Assembly (NCBI GenBank): GCA_002340355.1
Contig: DDLX01000028.1
Coordinates: forward strand, 248,001 to 312,000
Direction of reading: 5' to 3'
Source of the DNA: Cytophagales bacterium UBA2561
GTDB taxonomy: Bacteria; Bacteroidota; Bacteroidia; Cytophagales; Thermoflexibacteraceae
Length of the DNA: 64,000 bases
Shown here: one piece after another, positions 9,054 through 17,923 of the stretch
How the letters are laid out: every line of letters starts with the position of its first letter
Position numbering within the stretch: position 1 is the stretch's first letter
The notes under the pieces: generated by a model
The model's input: the letters and a program-made list of their open reading frames with translations, nothing else
Database searches by the model: none
Told to the model about the DNA's origin: nothing
Made by a program: the position numbers and the translations under genes

Positions 9054-9476
9054 CTAAATATTATTGTTTTTATTTATCTGAATTTTACCTAAAGATTTAC
9101 ATAGCTCAATATTTTTTTGAGTTCCACTTTTTCGTTTTTCATCAGAATTAAAGTCTATGGCTATGAAATGAGTACAATGATTTATAGCAAAATTATCTCT
9201 TGCCTCATCATTTTCAAAATTGCCTATAATTTTCCAGTGAGGTACTTTAGTTTTAAATTTATCAGGTATATATCTTGGTTTTTCCCCAATATGAAGTATG
9301 CTAACATTTTTTGATTTTGACTTCAGATACTCCATTACTAATGTATCAACACCTCTAAAATCACCAATAATAAATTTTACTTTATTTTTATTAATTAGTT
9401 TTTTTATTGGTTTTAAATATAATTCCTCAAAATCTTCAAATTGAATGTTTCCATTTCCGAAAATATATATTATCAT
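9054..9476 (-). CDS. Small SLOG-superfamily-like (Rossmann) protein
   Basis: The 140 residues show the layout of SLOG/DprA-like nucleotide-binding proteins: an N-terminal strand (MIIYIFGNG), IIGDFRGVDTLVMEYLKS after the first helix pair, a central DEARDNFAINHCTHFIAI segment and a late KSGTQKNIELCKSLGK. The last resembles the SGT-N loop of that fold. SLOG proteins make or sense nucleotide signals or are small stand-alone enzymes. This one is isolated, with no TM or effector domain visible. Codon usage looks especially AT-rich. The call rests on pattern memory, not a search. Confidence 0.5.
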   Translation of the reverse strand: MIIYIFGNGNIQFEDFEELYLKPIKKLINKNKVKFIIGDFRGVDTLVMEYLKSKSKNVSILHIGEKPRYIPDKFKTKVPHWKIIGNFENDEARDNFAINHCTHFIAIDFNSDEKRKSGTQKNIELCKSLGKIQINKNNNI

Positions 9477-9558
9477 TATTTTATTTGTTTAGTATTATTG
9501 TGATTGCATTTATGAATATATTATCATATATTTATTTTTATATGTAATATAAGTATAA

Positions 9559-9597
9559 TAAAAAAAGCCTATCCAATTCTTTCCTTATGAATAGACT
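9559..9597 (-). terminator. Rho-independent terminator of the MFS gene
   Basis: On the minus strand AGTCTATTC (9597-9589) pairs with GGATAGGCT (9574-9566), including G-U pairs, with a 14-base loop followed by a run of seven T after a short stem. It lies 23 bases beyond the MFS stop. Confidence 0.7.
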
Positions 9598-9619
9598 TCA
9601 AAAAAAAATCAAAATAATA

Positions 9620-10939
9620 TCAAATGTCTTCTGTAAAATTCATGTCTTTTCCGAAAGTTTCTCGCATACTGATTGCTGATAAAATAGCAATCACAAACAC
9701 AATTGCTCCAACAATCATACTTGATTGAATGAACGTAAAGCCCAAATCAAAATGAAAAACCATACTCGAATGAATAAACGAAAAATCAATTGTATGTGGA
9801 ATTCTTAGGAAATGAAATAAACCATGTATTGCAATTACTGAACCTCGTACAAAATTAGGGACGGTGGTCGTTACGGTTGCTCGAATATTTGTTCCAAATT
9901 GCTCGGCTGAAATAGTCAATAACATCAGCCAAAATCCACCCCCAATCCCAAAGAAAAAGAAGAAACTATAGAAAGAATGTAAGTCCCAACCTGCAATAAA
10001 ATGATAAACTACTGATGCTGTGGCATCTAAACAAAGAAAGATAATCATCACTTTTATCCTACTTCGCATAAACTGAGAAATCGTTCCACTCAGTAAATCG
10101 CCCAAAGCTGCTCCACCATACGAAATCATGACGGCATAACCTACATCTACATCTTGATGGATGCCGAGTTCTCGTCCAAACTCTGGTGAAAGATGAATTA
10201 AAATTCCGATAACATACCAAATCGGAACTCCCATCAACACACATCGGGCATATCGAGAAAATAAGTCCCAGTCTTTTTTGTCAAAAGAAACAAAACATCT
10301 AAATAGAGCTAAGAAGTTTCCTTGTGTTCCTCTATTTTCAGATTTGACCTTCTCAAACATCTGAGACTCTTGGACACTAATCCGCAAAACCAACAATAAG
10401 AGTCCCATTCCACCACCAATATAATAGGCAATGCGCCAATCAAGTGCATCTACTACAAATTTGGCAGCCACCGCCCCAAGCAATCCTAAAGCAGCCACAA
10501 TCATAGCTCCATATCCTCGTTTTTCTTTAGGCATCACTTCCGTTACCAACGTAATTCCTGCTCCTAGTTCACCTGCTAGTCCAATACCTGCTATGAATCG
10601 CCAGAAGATATACATCTCCATCGTCTCTACAAAGCCATTCGCAATATTGGCTATGGAATACGTAAAAATAGACGCAAACAAAACCGACAGCCGTCCTTTC
10701 TTATCCCCCATGATGCCCCATAGAATTCCGCCAAGAAGCATTCCTCCCATCTGCCAGTCTAAAAGTTGTGTTCCTTCATTCGTAATTTGTTCGGGAGTAA
10801 ATCCCAACTCTTTCAAACTTCTTACTCTGACAACAGCAAAAAGTACCAAATCAAAGACATCGACAAAATTGCCGAGTGCCGCTACGATGACGGCAGGGTT
10901 CAATATCCGTGAGTCAAGTTTGTTGTTGAGTTGCGTCAT
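9620..10939 (-). CDS. MFS transporter, metabolite:proton symporter type
   Basis: A 439-residue inner-membrane protein with about 12 hydrophobic segments. The MFS loop signature GDKKGRLSVL between segments 2 and 3 and RFIAGIGLAGELGAG with the following EVMPKEKRG place it in the sugar/aromatic/dicarboxylate symporter group (ShiA/KgtP/ProP-like). The N-terminal FVDVFDLVLFAVVRVRSL (with charged residues in the first segment) fits a proton-coupled carrier. The substrate cannot be assigned. It is transcribed alone, upstream of a clear terminator, 195 bases from the start-side neighbour meaB. Confidence 0.85.
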   Translation of the reverse strand: MTQLNNKLDSRILNPAVIVAALGNFVDVFDLVLFAVVRVRSLKELGFTPEQITNEGTQLLDWQMGGMLLGGILWGIMGDKKGRLSVLFASIFTYSIANIANGFVETMEMYIFWRFIAGIGLAGELGAGITLVTEVMPKEKRGYGAMIVAALGLLGAVAAKFVVDALDWRIAYYIGGGMGLLLLVLRISVQESQMFEKVKSENRGTQGNFLALFRCFVSFDKKDWDLFSRYARCVLMGVPIWYVIGILIHLSPEFGRELGIHQDVDVGYAVMISYGGAALGDLLSGTISQFMRSRIKVMIIFLCLDATASVVYHFIAGWDLHSFYSFFFFFGIGGGFWLMLLTISAEQFGTNIRATVTTTVPNFVRGSVIAIHGLFHFLRIPHTIDFSFIHSSMVFHFDLGFTFIQSSMIVGAIVFVIAILSAISMRETFGKDMNFTEDI

Positions 10940-11134
10940 GAATTTCTTGGTTTTAAATTCCCTTGAGACGATTTTGTTCTTTATTTCGTTCTGTTATTGT
11001 TTTATTAAAACTGCCTTACAAAATGTAAGCCAGTAAACAGAAATAAGCTTCAATGATGGTATAAAGTAGGTTATTTTTTTACTTTATTTCATTTTACTCC
11101 AATACATGGAAAGGAATTCTTCTTTCGTATTTTT

Positions 11135-12130
11135 TTATTTCTGCTCATATAAATTTAACAATTCCCTTGCCACATTTACCGCATGAAGTTCTCCAACTTG
11201 TGCTTGTTGCTCTTTTTCGGTAAGTGCCTGCCTAATTTCGGGGTGTTCATAAAACCGTCTTTCGAGTTCAGCTTTGATAGTGCGGTGCATCCGATACGTA
11301 TTTTGAGATTGTCTTCTAGCCTGAAATCGTCCATTTTCTTGAGTTTTCTCCTTAAAGTTTTGAATCACTTTAAAAATATTTTCCAAGCCTCTATTCTCTA
11401 ATGCCGAACAAGTCACCACTTTTACAGGCAAACCCGAATCGCTTAACGGAAACCAATGTAAAGCTTTTTGGTACACCACACGAGCCTGACGAGCCTTCAT
11501 TTGATTATCTCCATCCGCCTTATTAATTGCCAATAAATCAGCATTTTCCATAATACCTTTTTTAATTCCTTGTAATTCATCCCCTGCTCCTGCTAACATC
11601 AGTAACAAGAAAAAATCAGTCATATTTCTAACTTCAATTTCAGATTGCCCTACTCCTACTGTCTCCACAATAATAACTTCAAAACCAGTTGCTTCACACA
11701 GCAGAATACATTCTGAAGTCATACGAGCCACTCCTCCTAATGCTGCTCCTGCGGGCGAAGGACGAACATAAGCCAAAGGATCATTTGAAAGTGATTCCAT
11801 ACGGGTCTTATCTCCCATAATACTCCCACCTGTTCTTTGACTACTGGGATCAATAGCTAGCACAGCTACTTTTAATCCTTTGTTAGTCAGCATTTTACCA
11901 AAAGATTCAATAAAAGAACTTTTTCCTACTCCTGGCACTCCAGTGATACCGATTCGGACGGAGTTCCCTGTGTAGGGTAATATTTTCTCAAATACTTGGT
12001 AAGCAAGGTCTTGGTCTTGAGAACGCTTACTTTCAATCAGTGTAATTGCCCGACTTAACATATATCGGTTGCCCTGCAAGATACCTTTCGCATAATCTTC
12101 GGGCGTCAGACGTTGAATTTTACGGCGCAT
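11135..12130 (-). CDS. meaB: Methylmalonyl-CoA mutase-associated GTPase MeaB
   Basis: This G3E-family GTPase protects and reloads the B12-dependent methylmalonyl-CoA mutase. Motifs in 331 residues: G1 GVPGVGKSSF, DPSSQRTGGSIMGDKTRM (the family-specific switch segment), G3 ETVGVGQSE, MLAGAGDELQGIKKGIME, and G4 NKAD. The C-terminal dimerisation helices (ERRFYEHPEIRQALTEKE) are complete. No mutase gene lies in the window, so the partner is elsewhere. Closely related ArgK/MeaB names are synonyms. The gene is divergent from the CHASE2 gene with about 210 bases between starts. Confidence 0.93.
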   Translation of the reverse strand: MRRKIQRLTPEDYAKGILQGNRYMLSRAITLIESKRSQDQDLAYQVFEKILPYTGNSVRIGITGVPGVGKSSFIESFGKMLTNKGLKVAVLAIDPSSQRTGGSIMGDKTRMESLSNDPLAYVRPSPAGAALGGVARMTSECILLCEATGFEVIIVETVGVGQSEIEVRNMTDFFLLLMLAGAGDELQGIKKGIMENADLLAINKADGDNQMKARQARVVYQKALHWFPLSDSGLPVKVVTCSALENRGLENIFKVIQNFKEKTQENGRFQARRQSQNTYRMHRTIKAELERRFYEHPEIRQALTEKEQQAQVGELHAVNVARELLNLYEQK

Positions 12131-12339
12131 AAAATAGGGGTAAAAAATCGTATTATTTTTGCTTCTATCAACTTATCAAAACTTCTAAAAGCTATCGGAT
12201 GTTTAGCTTTCATAGTATCCAGACAATTGAACAGGTAAATATTAAAAAAAATTTGCATATTTGAGTGAACCGTCCGAAACAGAAAACGACATTTTCGGCT
12301 AAATTACTTATTCACAAGGTCTGTATAACTAAAATCGCC

Positions 12340-13560
12340 ATGAATAAAATTTTTAATTGGTCAAATGTTTTTGGAACAATTACCATTTTCCTGACCATCG
12401 CTTTCTTACAACAAATTACGGTACGCTCCGAATTTTTGCATGTTTTTGAAAAAGCATTAAGCGACTATAACGTAACGGACTTGGTGTTTTCAAAGCTCCG
12501 AAATGAAGATATTGCCTTAGATACTAATATTGTCATTGTGAATACAGGTGGATTAAGGCGTGCCGATATTGCCGCTCAAATCAACCTTATCAACCGACAT
12601 AACCCGAAGGTAATTGCTATCAATCATATTTTTGAACCTTCCAATGATTTTTTTGGAGATTCTGTTTTAGCCGTAGAGCTTTCTAAAGTCAAAAATTTGG
12701 TTTTACTAAGTACTACTGCCCAACCAAAAGAAACGAGTCAGGGATTAGTTTGGGATAGTCTAATCACCTCATACCCAGAAAAATATAAAGATATTGGTAT
12801 TACAGGTTCAGGGCGAATTATTACGGGTGGACAAGAACAATTCGAGACATGGCGTACCGTTTATCCCAGTCGAAAATTAAGTTCAGGTCAAGAAGAGAAA
12901 TGCTTTGCGGGACAAGTTGCCCAACTCTTTGACCCAAAACTTGCCCAAAAATTTTATAGTCGAGATAACAAAGAAGAAAATATTCATTTTCGAGGTAATC
13001 TTGATAAGTTTATCAAACTTGATGTCGACGATGTATTTGACCAAAACTTTGTTCCTGAGATGATCACAGGAAAGGTCGTTTTGTTTGGTTATTTAGGCGA
13101 AAGTTATACTTCTTCTTTTTGGGATGGAGATAAATTTTATACTCCAATGAATGATAACCAAGTGGGGCGAGGAATTCCCGATACTTATGGTGTTATTATT
13201 CAAGCCAACATCGTCTCCATGATTTTGAGTGAGGACTATATTGATGAAATTTATGGCATACTCAGTATTTTCATTGCTGTATTAATGTGTTATTTCAATG
13301 TGGCTTGGTTTACTGCAATTAGTCAGAGTCGAGCCTATGGCATTTGGTACGATTTAATAACCAAAATTATTCAATTATTTGAAGTCATTATTTTTGTTTG
13401 GATTATTATTCAAACTTTTGCAACATTTAATCTTAAATTAGATTTTACGATTGCCATTTTTGCCATTTTACTCTCAGGTGATATCATGGAAATTTACTTG
13501 AGTTTAGTAGTTAATGCCGCTCGTGAAGTTCGCATATTCTTTAGACGAGGTCGTCCATAA
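12340..13560 (+). CDS. CHASE2-domain membrane protein without an output domain
   Basis: A 406-residue protein with one N-terminal membrane segment (about 10-30), an extracytoplasmic CHASE2-like sensory domain (characteristic VFSKLRNEDIALDTNIVIVN, INLINRHNPKVIAINHIFEP and ITGKVVLFGYLGE segments) and two to three C-terminal membrane segments. CHASE2 normally sits before a kinase or cyclase, but none is present here, so it may signal through a partner or serve as a scaffold. The frame is open to a GTG at 12265. The ATG at 12340 (MNKIFNWSN) is preferred because it puts the membrane anchor at the N-terminus. A glycosyltransferase follows after 33 bases. Confidence 0.7.
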   Translation: MNKIFNWSNVFGTITIFLTIAFLQQITVRSEFLHVFEKALSDYNVTDLVFSKLRNEDIALDTNIVIVNTGGLRRADIAAQINLINRHNPKVIAINHIFEPSNDFFGDSVLAVELSKVKNLVLLSTTAQPKETSQGLVWDSLITSYPEKYKDIGITGSGRIITGGQEQFETWRTVYPSRKLSSGQEEKCFAGQVAQLFDPKLAQKFYSRDNKEENIHFRGNLDKFIKLDVDDVFDQNFVPEMITGKVVLFGYLGESYTSSFWDGDKFYTPMNDNQVGRGIPDTYGVIIQANIVSMILSEDYIDEIYGILSIFIAVLMCYFNVAWFTAISQSRAYGIWYDLITKIIQLFEVIIFVWIIIQTFATFNLKLDFTIAIFAILLSGDIMEIYLSLVVNAAREVRIFFRRGRP

Positions 13561-13593
13561 GCTCACATTTATACCTTAAATAAACTCTGCCTC

Positions 13594-14730
13594 ATGATTC
13601 TTTTTTTAAGCCACGAAGCTAGTCGGACAGGTGCGCCCTTGATGTTATGGCAATTCTTGCAATATTTCAAGAAAAATAGTACCATACCATTTGAAATCGG
13701 AGTTCTGCAGGATGGCGATTTAGTATCTGAATTTCAAAAAGTTGCACCAACATTCATCGTGCATTCCATAGAATATCCTGCTAAAACTCTTAAACAACAT
13801 TTGGTCTATAAAGTCAAGAAATCTTTAGGGACTTATAAGACCCAAGTTGCTCAATTCCTGAATTATCTAAAAGTTAAAAAAGTTAAATTAATTTATTCAA
13901 ATACCTTAGTAAATGGACATTTTTTAGAACAAATTGCAGATGAAGTTGCAAAAATGGGAATTCCTATTTTGGTACATGCTCACGAATTAGAACACGTCAT
14001 TCGGATTTTTCAACTTTCGGAACAAGTAACAGGAAGCCTAAAATATGGAATACATTTTATTGCTTGCTCGGAAGCAGTTCGTCAAAACTTAATTCAAAAT
14101 CATTTAATTTCTTCTCAAAAAATTACTACAGTTCATAGTTTTTCTTCATTAAATACTGAAAAATTACTTCAAATAAAATCCCGAAAACAATCTGAAAAAC
14201 TACCTGATTCTATTAAAATTATGGCTTGTGGTACATTTGATTGGCGAAAGGGTGCCGATTTATTTATGCAGCTTGCCAAGCAATTAGCCTCTAAGGAATT
14301 ACACTTTGTTTGGGTTGGAGGTGATTCATTATCGCATCAATTGTTTCAAGCTGAACTAACTGAAAAACAAGAATTTATTCAATTGATTTCCCATACTTCA
14401 GATATAGAAAATTATTTTGCTGAAGCAGATATTTTTCTATTATTGTCCCGTGAAGAACCTTTAGGACGAGTTGCTTTAGAGGCAGGTTTAATGAAAATCC
14501 CTGTTATGTGTTTTGAAAATTCAGGTTTTGCTGAAATTTTAACTCCTGAAACTGGTTTCACTTTTCCACTAGGAAATTTAGATGAAATGGCTAAAAAAAT
14601 TACATTTCTACAAGAAAATCCTGAAGTACGAAAAAAAATGGGCGAAAATTTATATCAACGTATTCAGCAAAATTTTACGTTAGAGATTTCTGCCCATAAA
14701 ATCATGAAAATTATTGATTCATTTTTGTAA
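13594..14730 (+). CDS. Family 4 glycosyltransferase
   Basis: A GT-B fold retaining glycosyltransferase of 378 residues. It opens with ILFLSHEASRTGAPLMLWQF, the G-A-P acceptor loop typical of GT4. The donor half has GTFDWRKGADLF, FVWVGGDS and the E-x7-E motif EEPLGRVALEAGL, followed by FAEILTPETGF. It would move a sugar from an NDP donor onto a cell-surface glycan or lipid acceptor. The gap to the CHASE2 gene is 33 bases, so the two are probably co-transcribed. It ends 11 bases from the convergent helicase stop. Confidence 0.88.
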   Translation: MILFLSHEASRTGAPLMLWQFLQYFKKNSTIPFEIGVLQDGDLVSEFQKVAPTFIVHSIEYPAKTLKQHLVYKVKKSLGTYKTQVAQFLNYLKVKKVKLIYSNTLVNGHFLEQIADEVAKMGIPILVHAHELEHVIRIFQLSEQVTGSLKYGIHFIACSEAVRQNLIQNHLISSQKITTVHSFSSLNTEKLLQIKSRKQSEKLPDSIKIMACGTFDWRKGADLFMQLAKQLASKELHFVWVGGDSLSHQLFQAELTEKQEFIQLISHTSDIENYFAEADIFLLLSREEPLGRVALEAGLMKIPVMCFENSGFAEILTPETGFTFPLGNLDEMAKKITFLQENPEVRKKMGENLYQRIQQNFTLEISAHKIMKIIDSFL

Positions 14731-14741
14731 TTTTATCAAAA

Positions 14742-16094
14742 CTATCTCCGCCTTCGGCGACTACTTCGAGATTTAGAAGATGATTTTTTAGGCTTACGAG
14801 AATTCTTAGAATTTGACGTTTTTTTTGACTTTTTATCATGAAATGCTCCTTTGAATTTGGGATTGTCTTTCTTTTTTTGAGTATCAATTTCTCGTAACAT
14901 TTCTTGACGTTCTTCTTTTGGTGTTTCTGTAATTTCTACATTATCAGGAAAATCTTTTATGGTAATCGTCATTCGTATTAATTCCTGAATTTTACGGAGG
15001 TGATATTTTTCAGCATCATTACAAAATGAGATGGCTTCTCCTGTTCGGAATGCTCTGCCTGTTCGTCCAATACGATGGACATAATCTTCATGTAATCGAG
15101 GTAAATCAAAATTAATGACATGAGAAACTTCCTGAATATCAATGCCTCTTGAACTTACATCGGTTGCTACCAATACCCGAACTGTTCCTGTCTTAAAATC
15201 ATTCATGGCATTAATTCGCATATTTTGTCCTTTGTTGGCATGAATAATTCGAACTTCATCGGTGAGTTTTCGAGTTAAATATTTGCCGATATTAGTCGCA
15301 TTCCTTTTTGTTCGAACAAAAACAATCACCCTCGAAAAGTTTTCGTTTTCAAGAAATTTCATCAACAAATTAATTTTTGTACGTGTATTAGGCACAAAGT
15401 AAACCGATTGTTCAACTGTCTCAGCAGTAGTGGCTTGAGGAGTAACTTCAATACGTTGCGGAAACTCCAAAAACTCATGAGCCAGCTCAACTACCTTATT
15501 GGGCATGGTAGCCGAAAAAAGTAAATTCTGGCGTTTAGTGGGAATGATTTCCAACAATCGACGAACTTGAGGCATAAACCCCATATCCGTCATCTTATCG
15601 GCTTCATCTAAGACTAAAATTTTTAATTGCTTCAAAATCAATACTTCCCGAAAGTAAATATCCATTAATCGCCCAGGGGTTGCAGTCAAAATATCAACTC
15701 CTTTCTCAATTTCTTCGATTTGTTTTTTAAAGCCCGTCCCACCAAAAACACAAACATGACGTAAGTCCGTATATTTTGCTAACTGAGCAATATGATTATC
15801 AATTTGAATTGCAAGTTCACGAGTTGGGGTTAAAATTAAAGCTCTAGGATTTTCCCCTTGTGCATAAGTTAATTTTTTCAAAATAGGTAACACAAAGGCA
15901 GCCGTTTTTCCTGTTCCTGTCTGAGCAATACCTAAAATATCGTGTCCTGATAAAATAGAAGGGATCGCTTTAGCTTGAATAGGTGTAGGTTTCTCATAAC
16001 CAGCTTCTTGTGTAGCCATCAAAAGTTGTTTATTGAGTTTCAAATCAGTAAACTCTTTCTGTGGGGTTTGGGACGACTTTGAGTTTTCGGGCAT
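14742..16094 (-). CDS. DEAD-box RNA helicase, RhlE type
   Basis: All core motifs are present in 450 residues: Q motif, AQTGTGKTAAF (I), PTRELA (Ia), TPGR (Ib), DEAD (II), SAT (III), VFVRTKRNATNI (IV), TDVSSRGIDIQ (V) and HRIGRTGR (VI). The C-terminus is a Lys/Ser/Arg-rich tail ending SSRRRRR, which gives unspecific RNA binding in RhlE-like proteins. Roles known for the group are ribosome assembly and mRNA decay in the cold. The annotated start is the ATG at 16094; a TTG three codons upstream is also in frame. It is transcribed towards the glycosyltransferase. Confidence 0.95.
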   Translation of the reverse strand: MPENSKSSQTPQKEFTDLKLNKQLLMATQEAGYEKPTPIQAKAIPSILSGHDILGIAQTGTGKTAAFVLPILKKLTYAQGENPRALILTPTRELAIQIDNHIAQLAKYTDLRHVCVFGGTGFKKQIEEIEKGVDILTATPGRLMDIYFREVLILKQLKILVLDEADKMTDMGFMPQVRRLLEIIPTKRQNLLFSATMPNKVVELAHEFLEFPQRIEVTPQATTAETVEQSVYFVPNTRTKINLLMKFLENENFSRVIVFVRTKRNATNIGKYLTRKLTDEVRIIHANKGQNMRINAMNDFKTGTVRVLVATDVSSRGIDIQEVSHVINFDLPRLHEDYVHRIGRTGRAFRTGEAISFCNDAEKYHLRKIQELIRMTITIKDFPDNVEITETPKEERQEMLREIDTQKKKDNPKFKGAFHDKKSKKTSNSKNSRKPKKSSSKSRSSRRRRR

Positions 16095-16150
16095 TTTAGG
16101 CAAAAAATCTAATTTTTAAACAGATGACAAAGTTATGGAATAAGCTCCAT

Positions 16151-16912
16151 TTATTCCAACATTGCCACTACTCTGGCAGGGGCAGCGGATGCTCCGACAA
16201 TTTTTAGGGGAAAAACAGCCACTTTAAATCCAGTATAGGGTAACGCATCTAAATTAACTAATTGTTCGATATGACAATATTCCTTGCGTTGTCCCACCAG
16301 ATGAGCTTCCCAAAAATACTCAGAATCCCCCGTTTCTTTAGCCTTTTGAATCATATAGGGCAATGGTAAATCCCAACCCCACGAATCAATCCCCATCACT
16401 TTAATTCCCTTATCAATCAACCATTCAGTCGCTTCAGAACTCATGCCTGTTCCTTTCTTAGGAAAATCTTTTGTTCCATTAAATTTATCTCGCCCCGTTT
16501 TAATCAACACAATCATTCCTTTACTTAATGATAAATGATGTTTAGATAAAAAAATTTCAATATCCTTAACCGTAATTGGCTCAAAATCAGGTTTATGTTT
16601 CATATCAATAATAATCCCTTCGCCATAACACCAATCTAAAGGAACTTCATCAATTGTTTTCGCTTTTTCGCCATTCACAGTTGGTGAATAGTGCCAAGGA
16701 GCATCAATATGCGTAGTCGAATGTACTCCCATCCGTTTGATGGTATCATCTGCCCACCCTTGGAAGCCTTTCGGAAATAATTTAAATGGTAAACCTAAAA
16801 AACGGAGCAACCACTTTGCTTTGGCATGTGGTTTGTGTTTAATTTTGACCTTCATAAACCAAGGGTCATTTTTATTATATTGGATAGGTTTAGATAAGTC
16901 TATGATTTTCAT
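16151..16912 (-). CDS. Cyclase-family metal-dependent hydrolase (kynurenine formamidase-like)
   Basis: The 253-residue protein carries the family metal/catalytic signature HSTTHIDAPWHY (H-x3-H-x-D-x2-x-H) around residues 70-82, the VLIKTGRD strand, a GIDSWGWD loop and an AHL segment. The family includes arylformamidases that open N-formylkynurenine and several amide hydrolases. No tryptophan-degradation neighbours are present, so the substrate is open. The stop is 57 bases past the helicase start on the same strand, so the order is cyclase then helicase on one possible transcript. Confidence 0.85.
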   Translation of the reverse strand: MKIIDLSKPIQYNKNDPWFMKVKIKHKPHAKAKWLLRFLGLPFKLFPKGFQGWADDTIKRMGVHSTTHIDAPWHYSPTVNGEKAKTIDEVPLDWCYGEGIIIDMKHKPDFEPITVKDIEIFLSKHHLSLSKGMIVLIKTGRDKFNGTKDFPKKGTGMSSEATEWLIDKGIKVMGIDSWGWDLPLPYMIQKAKETGDSEYFWEAHLVGQRKEYCHIEQLVNLDALPYTGFKVAVFPLKIVGASAAPARVVAMLE

Positions 16913-17283
16913 GTTTGCTTGTATTGATATCAGAAGTTGTCTAAAAATTTTTAGAAAGTGATTTTTCTAATTTCAAATAGAAAGGTATCAAAAAAATTAA
17001 CCATTATTCGTATTTTAATTTTATTTTTCATGGTCAAAAATGCCATTAAATCAGGCAAGTTAGGGAATAGAACCGTAAAATTTAATGAAATAATATCTTT
17101 ACAAATTGATATACTAGCAATATTTTTAATTTCGATTGAGAACCATTTGATAAAATTAAAAATTAATCTTATATTTTGGGTATGTATAAATACAGGCTAA
17201 TTTTATAAGGTTTTTGAATACCTTATTGATTTAAAAATCATAGTTTTAGCAATTTTCTGTATCTTTGTCGAAAATTTAAATCC
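16913..17283. other. Intergenic region with little visible content
   Basis: About 370 AT-rich bases between the divergent cyclase and Imm53 genes. Apart from the TATCTTTG box near the right end, I see no RNA gene or repeat. A possible 80-codon frame (16958-17200) begins with an unremarkable sequence and has no supporting signal. Confidence 0.5.
17260..17267 (+). promoter_or_regulatory. -7 promoter box of the Imm53 gene
   Basis: TATCTTTG matches TAnnTTTG exactly, 17 bases before the short ORF at 17284. No TTTG is found at the expected -33 distance, so this is only half of a promoter. Confidence 0.45.
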
Positions 17284-17328
17284 ATGTCTAAAACCAAAGA
17301 AACTAAAACCAGACCCCAAAGCAAATGA
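17284..17328 (+). CDS. 14-codon leader ORF overlapping the Imm53 start
   Basis: ATG at 17284 begins a 14-residue, Lys/Thr-rich peptide (MSKTKETKTRPQSK) that stops in the ATGA overlap with the Imm53 start codon at 17325. That arrangement is typical of translational coupling. It could be a leader peptide or just the nearest upstream start. Nothing else supports it as a functional product. Confidence 0.35.
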   Translation: MSKTKETKTRPQSK

Positions 17329-17612
17329 CAAACCTTGAAAAATTACAAAACTGGTACATCCAACAAATTGATGGAGACTGGGAACATACCTACGGAGTCA
17401 AGATTGATACTTTAGATAATCCAGCTTGGTTATTGGAAGTCGATTTAGCTCAAACAAAATACCAAAATTTGAATATAGAATACCAGATTTTTGAGAAGAG
17501 TAAGACCGACTGGTATGCCATAAAAATTCAAAATCATAAATTTAAAGCCACAGGTGATCCAACGAAATTGGATATTTTAATCTCGAAATTCTTTGAAGTG
17601 ATTGAAAATTAA
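17325..17612 (+). CDS. Immunity protein 53 (Imm53) family
   Basis: The 95 residues match my recollection of the Imm53 pattern: LEKLQNWYIQQIDGDWEHTY, then GVKIDTLDNPAWLLEVDL, a DWYAIKI strand and a final helix. Imm53 proteins were defined from polymorphic-toxin loci, where they neutralise a co-encoded toxin. No canonical toxin domain precedes it here. The nearest exported protein is the giant T9SS cargo on the other strand, whose stop lies 311 bases away. It may be an orphan immunity gene picked up against neighbours' toxins. A compound hairpin covers its stop. Confidence 0.75.
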   Translation: MTNLEKLQNWYIQQIDGDWEHTYGVKIDTLDNPAWLLEVDLAQTKYQNLNIEYQIFEKSKTDWYAIKIQNHKFKATGDPTKLDILISKFFEVIEN

Positions 17613-17663
17613 CTTACGAAAGTTCCAAAATTCTTATAAATTTATAGGTTTGGAACCTAAGTT
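17611..17663 (+). terminator. Compound hairpin after Imm53
   Basis: Nested arms AACTTA (17611-17616)/TAAGTT (17658-17663) and GTTCCAAA (17622-17629)/TTTGGAAC (17649-17656) fold into one structure that begins at the stop codon. No strong T run follows, so termination is possible but not certain. The inner arms recur in the repeat at 46123-46161. Confidence 0.45.
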
Positions 17664-17756
17664 ATTTAACGCAAAATTGTATAATATTCTATCTCCAGTA
17701 TAATTTGATATTTAGAAGTACCCGACTGGAAAAATACTTTACTAATACGCTGGCTA

Positions 17757-17776
17757 AAAACGTTAGCTAACGTTTT
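17757..17776. promoter_or_regulatory. 20-base perfect palindrome
   Basis: AAAACGTTAGCTAACGTTTT has no loop, so it is more likely a protein-binding site than an RNA hairpin. It lies between the convergent Imm53 and giant-protein genes. The rest of 17613-17923 shows nothing except the terminator at 17871. Confidence 0.35.
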
Positions 17777-17870
17777 GGAAACAAGAAGGAAAGTAATGAA
17801 TTCTGGAATTCAAAAAATATTAAGCTTGTCAGTTTTTTCACAATTTCTTCCTCAAAATATATAAAAACAA

Positions 17871-17901
17871 TGCCTGTTTGTTTTTTTGACACAAACAGGC
17901 A
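17871..17901 (-). terminator. Terminator of the giant secreted-protein gene
   Basis: Perfect 11-base arms TGCCTGTTTGT / ACAAACAGGCA with a 9-base loop, 23 bases past the stop at 17924. On the minus strand a T-rich stretch follows. Confidence 0.75.
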
Positions 17902-17923
17902 CTAATAAATTATATAATAAAAC

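Noticed and set aside
10431..11036. 201-codon frame on the plus strand over the MFS gene
   Set aside because: It is a shadow of the well-supported transporter on the other strand; its Pro/Ser-rich sequence has no family features.
16958..17200. 80-codon frame upstream of Imm53
   Set aside because: It is AT-rich, low in conserved features, with no upstream signal; nothing beyond length supports it.
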